Of a stretch of 64,000 nucleotides of DNA, positions 32,883 through 42,221 are shown one piece after another. The stretch is taken from positions 124,001 to 188,000 of the forward strand of contig NZ_FNPW01000011.1 of the NCBI RefSeq assembly GCF_900107395.1. The letters are read 5' to 3'. The notes beneath the pieces were generated by a model. That model did not search any database. It had not been told where the DNA came from and worked only from the letters and a program-made list of their open reading frames with translations. The stretch comes from Pseudomonas sp. NFIX28. GTDB lineage: Bacteria; Pseudomonadota; Gammaproteobacteria; Pseudomonadales; Pseudomonadaceae. Position numbers and translations under genes: made by a program. Each line of letters opens with the position of its first letter. Positions within the stretch are counted from its first letter, which is position 1.

Positions 32883-33872
32883 TCAGGCGGCGTTTTTATT
32901 GGTTTTCTTGCGGGCGTGGGCGACCGCGGCTTCGCGGACCCAGGCGCCGTCCTCGATGGCCTTGCGCCGGGTGGCGACGCGTTCCTGGTTGCACGGGCCG
33001 TTGCCCTTGAGCACTTCGTAGAATTCGTCCCACTGGATCTCGCCGAAGTCGTAGTGGCCGCGCTCGGCGTTCCACGTAAGGTCAGGGTCCGGGCAGGTGC
33101 AGCCGAGCAGTTCCAACTGCGGGATGGTCTGGTCGATGAAGCGCTGGCGCAGCTCGTCGTTGCTCTGGCGCTTGATCTTCCAGGCCATGGACTGCGCGCT
33201 GTTGGGCGAGTGTTCGTCGCTGGGGCCGAACATCATCAGCGCCGGCCACCACAGGCGGTTGATGGCGTCCTGGACCATGTCCTTCTGTGCCTGGTTGCCC
33301 TCGCGCATCATGGTCAGGAGGATTTCGTAGCCCTGGCGCTGGTGGAAGCTCTCTTCCTTGCAGATGCGCACCATGGCCCGGGAGTAGGGGCCGTAGGAGG
33401 TGCGCTGCAGCACCACCTGGTTGACGATCGCCGCGCCGTCCACCAGCCAGCCCACCGCGCCCATGTCGGCCCAGTTCAGCGTCGGGTAGTTGAAGATGCT
33501 CGAGTACTTGGCGCGGCCGCTGTGCAGCTTGGCGATTTCCTCGTCGCGGTCGGCGCCCAGGGTTTCCATCGCGCTGTACAGGTACAGGCCGTGGCCGGCT
33601 TCGTCCTGGATCTTGGCCATCAGTTGCAGCTTGCGCTTGAGGGTCGGGGCGCGGGTCACCCAGTTGCCTTCGGGCAGCATGCCGACGATTTCCGAATGGG
33701 CGTGCTGGGAGATCTGCCGGATCAGGGTTTGCCGATAGGCATCCGGCATCCAGTTCTTGGCTTCGATCTTGATTTCCGAATCGATTTTTTCCTGGAAGGC
33801 ACGTTCCTGTTCGGACATCTCCGAACGGGGCTTGATGCTTTTGACTCCGGTCTCTACCAGCTGTGCGTACAT
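32883..33872 (-). CDS. paaA: Phenylacetyl-CoA epoxidase catalytic subunit PaaA
   Basis: This 329-aa di-iron monooxygenase subunit forms ring-1,2-epoxyphenylacetyl-CoA. Carboxylate and histidine ligands lie in KIQDEAGHGLYLYSAMETLG and ICKEESFHQRQGYEILLTMM. CoA-ester-binding residues belong to the first half. ATG 33872 has GGAG upstream; the frame stays open far beyond only by chance. The operator region with a 10-bp inverted repeat lies 49-107 bp upstream. Confidence 0.96.
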   Translation of the reverse strand: MYAQLVETGVKSIKPRSEMSEQERAFQEKIDSEIKIEAKNWMPDAYRQTLIRQISQHAHSEIVGMLPEGNWVTRAPTLKRKLQLMAKIQDEAGHGLYLYSAMETLGADRDEEIAKLHSGRAKYSSIFNYPTLNWADMGAVGWLVDGAAIVNQVVLQRTSYGPYSRAMVRICKEESFHQRQGYEILLTMMREGNQAQKDMVQDAINRLWWPALMMFGPSDEHSPNSAQSMAWKIKRQSNDELRQRFIDQTIPQLELLGCTCPDPDLTWNAERGHYDFGEIQWDEFYEVLKGNGPCNQERVATRRKAIEDGAWVREAAVAHARKKTNKNAA

Positions 33873-33920
33873 GGTGCGTCTCCTGCCGTGAAGGATTGCC
33901 TGGGCATGGAGAACTTTATA

Positions 33921-33979
33921 TGTGATACAAAAATAAATATCAAACACAAAATATCGTGTCGTATGTGTTTTTGTATCGC
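33921..33979. promoter_or_regulatory. Probable PaaX operator upstream of paaA
   Basis: GATACAAAAA (33924-33933) and TTTTTGTATC (33968-33977) are perfect 10-bp inverted arms 34 bp apart, inside an unusually AT-rich stretch. The left arm in context (TGTGATACAAAAATAAAT) recurs before paaY. PaaX is known to bind long spaced palindromes at paa promoters. Confidence 0.6.
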
Positions 33980-34009
33980 TTTGCCCGTTGAAGGTTTCCC
34001 CTCGGGCAA

Positions 34010-34037
34010 AAAAAAAGCCCCGCCGAAGCGGGGCTTT
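34010..34037 (-). terminator. Rho-independent terminator after paaK
   Basis: AAAGCCCCGC (34014-34023) / GCGGGGCTTT (34028-34037) with loop CGAA is followed on the minus strand by a run of T residues. It ends the paaFGHIJK transcript just before the paaA promoter region. Confidence 0.9.
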
Positions 34038-34051
34038 AAGCTTGGAGTGCC

Positions 34052-35374
34052 TTATTTCTGCCGGTTGTCCACCACGTGGCTGGCTTTGCCCTCGGAGCGC
34101 TTGAGGGAAAAGGCCGGGCGCAAAACGATACGCGAGCTGATGCCGATGTAGGTCTTGATGTGCCGGCTCAATTCGTCGCAGATGGCTTTCTGCTGCTCGT
34201 CGCCCAGCTGTCGATGCTCGTTCTTGAGCTCCACATGCACCTCGACGCTGTCGAGGTTGCCGTTGCGGTACAGGTGGATCTCGTAGCATTCGCAGAGTTG
34301 CCGGATCTTGAGCACCTGCTCCTCGATCTGCGTGGGGAACACGTTGACCCCGCGAATGATCAGCATGTCGTCGCTGCGCCCGGTGATCTTGTCGATACGC
34401 CGCATGGGTCGCGCCGTACCGGGTAGCAGGCGAGTCAGGTCGCGGGTGCGGTAGCGGATCATCGGCAGGGCTTCCTTGCTCAGCGAAGTGAACACCAGCT
34501 CGCCCATCTGGCCGTCCGGCAACACCTGGCCGGTCACCGGGTCGATGATCTCGGGGTAGAAGTGGTCCTCCCAGATAGTCGGCCCGTCCTTGGTCTCGGC
34601 GCATTCCATGGCCACGCCCGGGCCCATGATTTCCGAGAGCCCGTAGATGTCCAGGGCGGTGATGTCCAGGCGCTGCTCGATGGCGCTGCGCAGTTCGGCG
34701 GTCCAGGGTTCGGCGCCGAAGATCCCCAGGCGCAAGGCGAGCTTTTGCGGATCGATGCCCTGGCGCTCGATCTCGTCGGCGATATTGAGCATGTAGGAGG
34801 GCGTGACCATGATGATGTCCGGCTGGAAGTCCTTGATCAGTTGCACCTGCTTTTCGGTCTGGCCGCCGGACATCGGAATCACCGTGCAGCCCAGGCGCTC
34901 GGCGCCGTAGTGGGCTCCCAGGCCGCCGGTGAACAGGCCGTAGCCGTAGGACACATGGACCTTGTCGCCACGCCGGCCGCCGGCGGCGCGAATCGAGCGC
35001 GCGACCACCCTGGCCCAGGTGTCGATGTCGTTCTGGGTGTAGCCGACCACCGTCGGCTTGCCGGTGGTGCCGCTGGAGGCGTGCAGGCGCACCACATCCT
35101 GGATCGGCACGGCGAACATGCCGTAGGGGTAGTTGTCGCGCAGGTCGGACTTGCTGGTGAACGGGAACTTCGCCAGGTCCTCCAGGCTACGTACATCGTC
35201 CGGGTGCACGCCCAGCGCGTCGAAGCGCTGACGGTACAGCGGCACGTTCCGGTAGGCGTGGTTCAGGCTCCAGCGCAGGCGTTCCAGCTGATGCTGGCGC
35301 AACTGGTCGACGCTGGCGGTTTCCAGCGGGTCCAGCAGGGGATCAAGCACGGCTTTGGCAATTGGCATGTTCAT
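34052..35374 (-). CDS. paaK: Phenylacetate-CoA ligase
   Basis: This 440-aa AMP-forming ligase activates phenylacetate with ATP and CoA, the entry step of the pathway. The P-loop is SSGTTGKPTVVGYT, and IYGLSEIMGPGVAMEC and RIDKITGRSDDMLIIRGVNV follow in family order. Start ATG 35374 gives the standard length; the frame is open upstream but lacks homology. It ends the paaF-K transcription unit and is followed by a terminator. Confidence 0.95.
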   Translation of the reverse strand: MNMPIAKAVLDPLLDPLETASVDQLRQHQLERLRWSLNHAYRNVPLYRQRFDALGVHPDDVRSLEDLAKFPFTSKSDLRDNYPYGMFAVPIQDVVRLHASSGTTGKPTVVGYTQNDIDTWARVVARSIRAAGGRRGDKVHVSYGYGLFTGGLGAHYGAERLGCTVIPMSGGQTEKQVQLIKDFQPDIIMVTPSYMLNIADEIERQGIDPQKLALRLGIFGAEPWTAELRSAIEQRLDITALDIYGLSEIMGPGVAMECAETKDGPTIWEDHFYPEIIDPVTGQVLPDGQMGELVFTSLSKEALPMIRYRTRDLTRLLPGTARPMRRIDKITGRSDDMLIIRGVNVFPTQIEEQVLKIRQLCECYEIHLYRNGNLDSVEVHVELKNEHRQLGDEQQKAICDELSRHIKTYIGISSRIVLRPAFSLKRSEGKASHVVDNRQK

Positions 35375-35478
35375 GGCTTCACTCGAATTATTGTTGTGTT
35401 GCGACCCGCCGGCGGGCGAGTCTTGAGTGCCTGCGCCCAGGATACCCGTGGGGGCTCCGGGCGCGGGTGCATCTGGTC

Positions 35479-36684
35479 TTAAAGTCGCTCGATGATCAGG
35501 GCGATGCCCTGGCCCACGCCGATGCACATGGTGCACAAGGCGTAGCGGCCCTGGCGCTGCTCCAGTTCGTGCAGCGCGGTGGTCACCAGGCGCGCGCCGC
35601 TCATGCCCAGGGGATGGCCCAGGGCAATTGCGCCGCCGTTGGGGTTGACCCGCCCGTCGTCGTCCGCCAGGCCCAGCTCGCGCAACACCGCCAGGCCCTG
35701 GGCGGCGAACGCCTCGTTGAGCTCGATCACGTCCATGTCCGCCAGGCTCAGCCGGGCCAGTTCCAGCACCTTGCGCGTGGCCGGCACCGGGCCGATGCCC
35801 ATGATCCGTGGCTCGACCCCGGCGGTGGCCATGGCGACCACCCGACCACGAGCCTTGAGGTCGTAGCGTTGCGCGGTCGCGGCATCGGCCAATAACAGGG
35901 CGCAGGCACCGTCGTTGACCCCCGAGGCGTTGCCCGCGGTGACGCTGCCGCCCTGGCGGAACGGCGTACCGAGCTTCCGCAATTGTTCGAGGGTGGTGTC
36001 GCCCCTAGGGTGTTCGTCGTGTTCGACCAGAGTCGGCGGGCCTTTGCGTTGGGGGATGGGCACCGGGACTATTTCCCTGGCCAGGCGTCCGCTGGCTTGC
36101 GCCGCTGCGGCCCGTTGCTGGCTGCGCAGGGCAAAGGCGTCCTGGTCGGCGCGGGAAATGCCGAACTGCGCGGCGACGTTCTCCGCGGTTTCCGGCATCG
36201 AGTCGATGCCGAAACCTTGCTCCATCAGCGGGTTGACGAAGCGCCAGCCAATGGTGGTGTCGAACAGTTCGGCCTGGCGCGAAAACGCGGTCTGCGCCTT
36301 GCCCATCACCAGCGGCGCGCGGGACATCGATTCGACGCCGCCGGCCAGCACCAGCCCTGCCTCGCCACAACGCAGGGCGCGGGCGGCGGTGCCGATGGCG
36401 TCCAGGCCGGAGCCGCACAAGCGGTTGAGGGTGGTGCCGGGGACCTCCACCGGCAACCCGGCCAGCAACGCCGACATGCGCGCCACGTTGCGGTTGTCTT
36501 CGCCGGCCTGGTTGGCGCAGCCGTAGACCACTTCGTCGACCCGGCTCCAGTCGACACCGGGGTGACGCTGCATCAGGGCGCGCAAGGGGATTGCCCCCAG
36601 GTCGTCGGCGCGCACGCTGCTCAGGGCGCCGCCGTAACGGCCGATCGGGGTGCGGACTGCATCGATGATCAGGGCGTCATTCAT
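35479..36684 (-). CDS. paaJ: 3-oxoadipyl-CoA / 3-oxo-5,6-dehydrosuberyl-CoA thiolase
   Basis: This 401-aa thiolase cleaves 3-oxo-5,6-dehydrosuberyl-CoA and later 3-oxoadipyl-CoA to acetyl-CoA and succinyl-CoA. The acyl-accepting Cys is in TTLNRLCGSGLDAIGTAAR, the His is in NPNGGAIALGHPLG and the second Cys is in ALCTMCIGVGQG. It overlaps paaI by 8 bp. Confidence 0.94.
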   Translation of the reverse strand: MNDALIIDAVRTPIGRYGGALSSVRADDLGAIPLRALMQRHPGVDWSRVDEVVYGCANQAGEDNRNVARMSALLAGLPVEVPGTTLNRLCGSGLDAIGTAARALRCGEAGLVLAGGVESMSRAPLVMGKAQTAFSRQAELFDTTIGWRFVNPLMEQGFGIDSMPETAENVAAQFGISRADQDAFALRSQQRAAAAQASGRLAREIVPVPIPQRKGPPTLVEHDEHPRGDTTLEQLRKLGTPFRQGGSVTAGNASGVNDGACALLLADAATAQRYDLKARGRVVAMATAGVEPRIMGIGPVPATRKVLELARLSLADMDVIELNEAFAAQGLAVLRELGLADDDGRVNPNGGAIALGHPLGMSGARLVTTALHELEQRQGRYALCTMCIGVGQGIALIIERL

Positions 36685-37126
36685 TGGGGGCCTCCTGCGC
36701 CAGCACCGGGCCGCGCACTTTGTAGGATTTGCCGTGGAACAGGGCGATCAGCACGCCATGCTGGTTTTCGATCCGCACGTCGTAGTTGCCGGTGCGGCCG
36801 CTACGGCTTTGCTCGATGCAATCGGCGGTCAGGGTGTCGCCCAGGCGGGCCGGGGCGATGTAGTCGATGCTGCAGCCGATGGCCACCGTGGCTTCGTCGT
36901 AGGTGTTGCAGGCCAGGGCGAAGGCCGAGTCCGCCAGGGCGAACAGGAAGCCGCCGTGGCAGGTGCCGTGGCCCTGCAGCATGTCTTCGCGCACGCTCAT
37001 GCCCAGCCGGGCGGCGCCGGGCGCCACTGACAGCAGGCGCATGCCCAGCGCCTGACTGGCGTTGTCGCGTTTGAACAGGCTCTGGGCGCACGCGCTGGCC
37101 AGGTTCATGGCAGGGTGATCAAGCAT
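36677..37126 (-). CDS. paaI: Hydroxyphenylacetyl-CoA thioesterase PaaI
   Basis: This 149-aa hot-dog-fold thioesterase hydrolyses stalled hydroxylated CoA esters and releases CoA. The conserved block is GHGTCHGGFLFALADSAFAL, with GCSIDYIAPARLGDTL. ATG 37126 has GGAGG seven bases before it and overlaps the paaH stop by 8 bp; ATG 37108 is a weaker alternative. Confidence 0.93.
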   Translation of the reverse strand: MLDHPAMNLASACAQSLFKRDNASQALGMRLLSVAPGAARLGMSVREDMLQGHGTCHGGFLFALADSAFALACNTYDEATVAIGCSIDYIAPARLGDTLTADCIEQSRSGRTGNYDVRIENQHGVLIALFHGKSYKVRGPVLAQEAPNE

Positions 37127-38636
37127 GCAGCGTCCTCCCTTCGGCAACCCGGCGGCGTAACAGCAGCGACGGTCGATAACGCTCCTCGCCGTAGGCGGCC
37201 TGCAGGTTTTGCAGGACCTCGAGCACCCATGGCAGGCCCAGGCGGTCGGCCCAGGCCAGGGGGCCTTCGGGGTAATTGACCCCGGCATGCATCGCCAGGT
37301 CGATGTCCGCCGCCGAGGCCACGCCTTGCAGCAGGGCATCGGCGGCCTCGTTGGCGAGCATCGCCACCGTGCGCAGGACCAGCAGCCCCGGGCTGTCGTT
37401 GAGCTGGCTGACCTTGAACCCGGCGCGTTGCAACAACGCCACGGCCTGGTCGCGGGCCAATGGGCTGGTGCCGGCGCAGCAACTGATGGCCAGGCGACCG
37501 GCGCTGGCATAGTCATGGGCCAGGTCCAGCAGGATCAGGTTGCTCAAGCCTTGGTCGCGGGCGCGCTGGCTGGCCAGGCGTCCGTCGCTGATGGCCAGTA
37601 CCGCGTCGCCGATCCGCAACAGGCCAGGGCCGTCACGCTCGATTAGTCGCAAACCTGACTCGCGCAGGCGTTGCAGCAAACTTTGGGCAGCCCCCAGGTC
37701 GCCCTCGACCACGCAGTGCTCGATGGGCTGATCACTGTGCAGTTCGGCAGGGGCCGGGCGTTCGGCGCCCTCGGCATAGGAATAGAAGCCCTGGCCAGTC
37801 TTGCGGCCGAAATGCCCGGCATCCACCAGCTCCTGCTGAATCAGCGACGGCTGAAAGCGCATGTCGCCGTAATAGGCCTCGAATACCGAACAGGTCACTG
37901 CGTAGTTGACGTCGTGCCCGATCAGGTCTGTCAGCTCGAAGGCGCCCATGGCAAAACCACCGGCCTCGCGCAGCAGGGCATCGAGGGTGGCGCAGTCGCC
38001 GGCGCCTTCCTGCAACAGGCGCAGGCTTTCGGCGTAGAACGGCCGGGCCACGCGATTGACGATAAAGCCCGGGGTGGAGCGGGCGTGCACCGGCTTCTTG
38101 CGCCAGTTTGTCGCGGTGTCGTACAGGCACTGCGCCAGTTGCCGGTCGCTGGCCAGCCCTGAGACGACCTCGACCAGCGGCATCACCGGTGCCGGGTTGA
38201 AGAAGTGCAGGCCCAGCAGGCGTTCGGGGCGTTTCAGGCCGGCGGCGATGCGGGTGATCGACAGCGAAGAAGTATTGCTGGCGAGGATGCAGCTGTCGCG
38301 GCACAGACTTTCCAACTGGCGAAACAGCTCGCGCTTGGCCTCGAGGTTCTCGGCGATGGCCTCGATGATCAGCTCGCTGTCGGCCAGTTGCTCGATGGAT
38401 TCGGCCGCCTGCAACCGGGCCATGGTCGCGCTGTGCGCCTGGGGATCGAGCTTGCCGTTGGCCACGCGTTTGGCGAGTTGCCGGTCGATGCCGGCTATGG
38501 CCTGCGCCGAGGCGCCCGGGCGGTTGTCCAGCAGCCATACCGGGTGACCGGCCTGGGCCGCGACCTGGGCAATGCCGGCGCCCATCGCGCCGGCGCCGAT
38601 CACCGCGACACGGGCCTGGGGTGTCAGTGCGCTCAT
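37119..38636 (-). CDS. paaH: 3-hydroxyacyl-CoA dehydrogenase PaaH
   Basis: This 505-aa NAD-dependent enzyme converts 3-hydroxyadipyl-CoA to 3-oxoadipyl-CoA. The Rossmann motif is VIGAGAMGAGIAQVAAQAGH, and LLGLHFFNPAPVMPLVEVV holds the catalytic His region. NRVARPFYAESLRLLQEGAG and two C-terminal helical domains (GFYSYAEG, then a second 3HCDH_C repeat) are typical of the long PaaH form. The paaG start region lies upstream with 2 bp between genes. Confidence 0.94.
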   Translation of the reverse strand: MSALTPQARVAVIGAGAMGAGIAQVAAQAGHPVWLLDNRPGASAQAIAGIDRQLAKRVANGKLDPQAHSATMARLQAAESIEQLADSELIIEAIAENLEAKRELFRQLESLCRDSCILASNTSSLSITRIAAGLKRPERLLGLHFFNPAPVMPLVEVVSGLASDRQLAQCLYDTATNWRKKPVHARSTPGFIVNRVARPFYAESLRLLQEGAGDCATLDALLREAGGFAMGAFELTDLIGHDVNYAVTCSVFEAYYGDMRFQPSLIQQELVDAGHFGRKTGQGFYSYAEGAERPAPAELHSDQPIEHCVVEGDLGAAQSLLQRLRESGLRLIERDGPGLLRIGDAVLAISDGRLASQRARDQGLSNLILLDLAHDYASAGRLAISCCAGTSPLARDQAVALLQRAGFKVSQLNDSPGLLVLRTVAMLANEAADALLQGVASAADIDLAMHAGVNYPEGPLAWADRLGLPWVLEVLQNLQAAYGEERYRPSLLLRRRVAEGRTLHA

Positions 38637-38638
38637 GT

Positions 38639-39430
38639 TCAGCGTCCCTTGAAGGTCGGTGTGCGTTTGTCCATGAAGGCACTCACGCCTTCGCGGTAGT
38701 CCTCGCTGCGCCCGGCCAGGCGTTGCAGGTCTTTTTCCAGTTCCAGCTGTTCGTCGAAGCTGTTGTTCAGGCTGGCGTTGAGGCTGCGCTTGATCAGCGC
38801 CAGGCCGTAGGTCGGCTGGGTGGCCAGGTGGCGCGCGAGCTTGAGGGCCTCGTCACGCAGCTCGGTATCTTCGACGCAGCGATAGATCAGGCCCCATTGC
38901 TCGGCCTGTTCGGCCGTCAGACGATTGCCCAGCAGGGCCAGGGCCTTGGCCCGCGCCATGCCGACCAGGCGCGGCAAGGTCCAGGTGCCGCCGGAATCGG
39001 GGATCAGGCCGATCTTGCAGAACGCCTGGATAAAACTTGCCGAGCGACCGGCCAGTACCAGATCGCAGGCCAAGGGAATGTTGGCCCCGGCCCCGGCGGC
39101 CACGCCGTTCACCGCGCAGATCACCGGCAGCGGCAGGTCGCGCAACTGGCGGATCAGCGGGTTGTAGAAGCGCTCGATGGACTCGCCCAGGTCCGGTACC
39201 TCTGCGCCGGGAGCCACGTTGCGGTCGCTCAGGTCCTGGCCGGCGCAGAAGCCACGGCCTTCGCCGGTCAACAACAGCACCCGGGCCTCGGGATGGGCGC
39301 GCAGTTGCTTGAGCGCTTCGCGGACCTCGCCATGCATCTGCGTGTTGAAGCTGTTGAGCTGCTCGGGGCGGTTCAGGCTGAGGAGGGCGACGCCTGCCTC
39401 GACGGAAAACAGGATGTGTTCGAAGTTCAT
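38639..39430 (-). CDS. paaG: 1,2-epoxyphenylacetyl-CoA isomerase
   Basis: This 263-aa crotonase-family enzyme converts the epoxide to oxepin-CoA and also moves the double bond later in the pathway. The oxyanion-hole segments are GEGRGFCAGQDLSDRN and NGVAAGAGANIPLACDLVLA, and the catalytic Asp is in GLIPDSGGTWTLPR. Confidence 0.94.
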   Translation of the reverse strand: MNFEHILFSVEAGVALLSLNRPEQLNSFNTQMHGEVREALKQLRAHPEARVLLLTGEGRGFCAGQDLSDRNVAPGAEVPDLGESIERFYNPLIRQLRDLPLPVICAVNGVAAGAGANIPLACDLVLAGRSASFIQAFCKIGLIPDSGGTWTLPRLVGMARAKALALLGNRLTAEQAEQWGLIYRCVEDTELRDEALKLARHLATQPTYGLALIKRSLNASLNNSFDEQLELEKDLQRLAGRSEDYREGVSAFMDKRTPTFKGR

Positions 39431-39481
39431 GGTTCTGGCGCTCTCTGACAGGTCGTGTGAGTCGTTGGTCCGTATGCCGGC

Positions 39482-40255
39482 CTAGTGCCCGGTGAAGCTG
39501 GGCCGGCGTTTTTCCTGGAAGGCGCGGATGCCTTCTTCGCGGTCGCGGGTGCCGGCCAGCACCGTGAAGGCATGGCGCTCGAAACGCAGGCCGCTGGCGA
39601 GGTCGGTGTCCAGCGCCTTGAGCAGTGCCTCCTTGGCCAGCCGCAAGGCCAGCGGCGCCTTGCCGGCGATCAGCCGCGCCAGTTGCAGGGCGCGCTCGAC
39701 CGTGAGTTCCGGCTGGGTGACCTCGCTGACCAGGCCGGCGCGCAAGGCATGGCGGGCATCGATCGACTCGCCGCCGAGGACCATCTGCATGGCCAGGGAT
39801 TTGCCGACTGCCCGCAGCAGGCGCTGGGTACCGCCGGCGCCGGGCATGATCCCGAGGTTGATTTCCGGTTGGCCGAAGCGTGCGTCCTCGCCGGCGATCA
39901 GGATGTCGGCGTGCATGGCCAGCTCGCAGCCGCCGCCGAGGGCGAAGCCGTTGACCGCGGCTATCAATGGTTTGCTGAAGCCGGTGATCCGCTGCCAGGA
40001 AGCCTGGCGGGGGTCGTTGAGGATGCCGGTGAGGTCGCGCTCGGCCATTTCATTGATGTCGGCGCCGGCGGCGAATGCCTTGCGGCTGCCGGTCAGCACC
40101 ACGGCCTGGGTCTCGTTATCGGCCTGGGCGGCGTCCAGGGCGGCTGCCAGTTCGCCGAGCAATTGGGTGGTCAGGGCATTCAGGGCGGCGGGGCGTTGCA
40201 GGGTAATCAGTCGAACGCCGCCATCGAGGCTTTCGACAGCAAGGGTTTGAGGCAT
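39482..40255 (-). CDS. paaF: 2,3-dehydroadipyl-CoA hydratase
   Basis: This 257-aa crotonase-family hydratase acts on 2,3-dehydroadipyl-CoA. Family motifs are SRKAFAAGADINEMAERDL, NGFALGGGCELAMHADILIA and GIMPGAGGTQRLLRAVGK, with both catalytic Glu positions present. ATG 40255 is chosen for the family length. It is the first gene of the paaFGHIJK unit, and an operator-like motif lies about 90-130 bp upstream. Confidence 0.94.
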   Translation of the reverse strand: MPQTLAVESLDGGVRLITLQRPAALNALTTQLLGELAAALDAAQADNETQAVVLTGSRKAFAAGADINEMAERDLTGILNDPRQASWQRITGFSKPLIAAVNGFALGGGCELAMHADILIAGEDARFGQPEINLGIMPGAGGTQRLLRAVGKSLAMQMVLGGESIDARHALRAGLVSEVTQPELTVERALQLARLIAGKAPLALRLAKEALLKALDTDLASGLRFERHAFTVLAGTRDREEGIRAFQEKRRPSFTGH

Positions 40256-40345
40256 GGCGGATGCCCTCGGGGTGCACGCTCGGCGCGGGGCCGGGTCATT
40301 ATTGGATCGGCTGGGGAGCCGGTTTTCGCCGAGTATATCGCCAAT

Positions 40346-40387
40346 ACGATACACAAATGCAACGTAAAAATATCATTAGTGTGTCTT
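40346..40387. promoter_or_regulatory. Possible PaaX site upstream of paaF
   Basis: ACGATACACAAATG and a facing TGTGTCTT about 24 bp away form an imperfect version of the spaced palindrome before paaA. It lies in the 357-bp divergent region between paaF and paaY, which holds no gene. Confidence 0.45.
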
Positions 40388-40500
40388 TATGTTGGGTTTT
40401 TGATCTGTCGTGTCAGGGCGGAGAGGGTCTATAAGGTCCTGCTTTTCTTGGTGTTACTGGGGTTGTTTCCGTATTCTGTCGGCTTTCTCTGAGTTGGGAC

Positions 40501-40560
40501 GTGATACTAACTTTCCGCTTTTTCGTTTAAGCTTGATGTGATACAAAATAAATCATGATC
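40501..40560. promoter_or_regulatory. Possible PaaX site upstream of paaY
   Basis: GTGATACTAA at 40501 and GTGATACAAAATAAAT at 40538 are direct copies of the paaA-operator half-site. The second matches it almost base for base. They end about 50 bp before the paaY start, so PaaX may control its own transcription unit. Confidence 0.5.
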
Positions 40561-40612
40561 GGCATCGCTTTGCGCAATGTGTCGACTTACCGCCCTAGCC
40601 AAGGAGTACCTC

Positions 40613-41209
40613 ATGACTTGCTACAGCCTCGACGGCCTGACCCCGGTGGTCCATCCCAGTGCTTATGTGCATCCGTCCGCCGTGCTGATCGGCGACGTGA
40701 TAGTCGGTGCTCACTGCTACATCGGCCCGCTGGCCAGCCTGCGCGGCGATTTCGGGCGGATCGTGCTGGAGGAGGGCGCCAACCTGCAGGACACCTGTGT
40801 GATGCACGGTTTTCCCGACAGCGATACGGTGGTCGAGCGCAACGGCCATATCGGCCACGGCGCGGTGCTGCACGGCTGCCGGATCGGCGCCGATGCGCTG
40901 GTGGGGATGAACGCCGTGGTGATGGACAACGCCCGCATCGCGCCACGCTGCTTCGTGTCCGCGGCGGCCTTCGTCAAGGCCGGCTTTCAGTGTGAGGAGC
41001 AGTCGCTGATCATGGGCGCCCCTGCCAGCGTCAAACGCCGCCTCAGCGACGAAGAGCTGCACTGGAAGCAGGCCGGCACCCGGGAATATCAGCAGCTGGC
41101 CAGGCGCTGCCTGGAGCAGATGCAGGTCTGCGAGCCGCTTGCGGAGCCCGAAGCCAACCGCCCACGTATCACTGACAGCGGCCTGCGCCCGAAAAATACC
41201 GGCCAGTGA
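40613..41209 (+). CDS. paaY: Phenylacetate-pathway thioesterase PaaY
   Basis: This 198-aa left-handed beta-helix (gamma-carbonic-anhydrase-like hexapeptide repeat) protein has repeats such as GDVIVGAHCYIGPLASLRGD, histidine ligands in GHIGHGAVLHGC, and AASVKRR-type C-terminal helices. PaaY hydrolyses cyclic CoA dead-end products. AAGGAG lies eight bases before ATG 40613. Confidence 0.94.
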   Translation: MTCYSLDGLTPVVHPSAYVHPSAVLIGDVIVGAHCYIGPLASLRGDFGRIVLEEGANLQDTCVMHGFPDSDTVVERNGHIGHGAVLHGCRIGADALVGMNAVVMDNARIAPRCFVSAAAFVKAGFQCEEQSLIMGAPASVKRRLSDEELHWKQAGTREYQQLARRCLEQMQVCEPLAEPEANRPRITDSGLRPKNTGQ

Positions 41210-41297
41210 AACAGCCAAGGCACAGTGGATCGCGCGGTCCACGCCACTCCAAGCCGGTGAAACCCGGTATATTTCTTCCTTTTTGTCCGGTACGCCC

Positions 41298-42221
41298 ATG
41301 TCGTCCCTAGCACCCCTGAATCACCTCGTGACCCGCTTCCAGGAGCAAACGCCGATCCGCGCCAGCTCCCTGATCATTACTCTGTACGGCGATGCCATCG
41401 AGCCCCATGGCGGGACGGTATGGCTGGGCAGCCTGATCCAGTTGCTCGAACCCATCGGCATTAACGAGCGGCTAATCCGCACCTCGATCTTTCGGCTGAC
41501 CAAGGAAGGCTGGCTGAGCGCCGAGAAAGTCGGGCGCCGCAGTTATTACAGCCTGACCGGTACCGGGCGTCGGCGTTTCGACAAGGCCTTCAAGCGGGTC
41601 TACAACGCCAGCGTGCCGGCCTGGGACGGCTCCTGGTGCCTGGTCATGCTGTCGCAGCTCGGCCAGGACAAGCGCAAGCAGGTGCGCGAAGAGCTGGAGT
41701 GGCAAGGTTTTGGCGCGATTTCGCCGGTGGTGCTGGCTTGTCCCCGCAGCGATCGGGCGGACATCAACGCGACCCTGGTGGACCTTGGCGCCCAGGAAGA
41801 CACCATTGTGTTCGAGACCACTGCCCAGGATGTGCTGGCCTCCAAGGCGCTACGTCTGCAGGTGCGCGAAAGTTGGAACATCGATGAGTTGGCGGCTCAC
41901 TACAGTGAGTTCATCCAGCTGTTCCGGCCGCTATGGCAAGCGCTGCGCGAGCAGGAGCAGCTGCAACCGGCCGATTGTTTCCTGGCGCGCCTGCTGCTGA
42001 TTCATGAGTACCGCAAACTGCTGTTGCGCGATCCGCAACTGCCGGACGAACTGCTCCCTGGCGATTGGGAAGGCCGGGCGGCGCGCCAGCTCTGCCGCAA
42101 CATCTATCGCCTGATCTACGCCAAGGCCGAGGAATGGCTCAACGACGCTCTGGAAAACGCCGACGGTCCGCTGCCTGACGTGGGCGAAAGTTTCTATCGG
42201 CGTTTTGGCGGTTTGAAGTAA
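41298..42221 (+). CDS. paaX: Phenylacetate-responsive repressor PaaX
   Basis: This 307-aa GntR-like regulator has an N-terminal winged helix (about 20-95, with RASSLIITLYGDAIEPHGG and RTSIFRLTKEGWLSAEKVGR) and C-terminal PaaX domains. It represses paa promoters and is released by phenylacetyl-CoA. It is 88 bp after paaY on the same strand. Start ATG 41298 gives the family length. Motifs resembling its target lie before paaA, paaF and paaY. Confidence 0.94.
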   Translation: MSSLAPLNHLVTRFQEQTPIRASSLIITLYGDAIEPHGGTVWLGSLIQLLEPIGINERLIRTSIFRLTKEGWLSAEKVGRRSYYSLTGTGRRRFDKAFKRVYNASVPAWDGSWCLVMLSQLGQDKRKQVREELEWQGFGAISPVVLACPRSDRADINATLVDLGAQEDTIVFETTAQDVLASKALRLQVRESWNIDELAAHYSEFIQLFRPLWQALREQEQLQPADCFLARLLLIHEYRKLLLRDPQLPDELLPGDWEGRAARQLCRNIYRLIYAKAEEWLNDALENADGPLPDVGESFYRRFGGLK

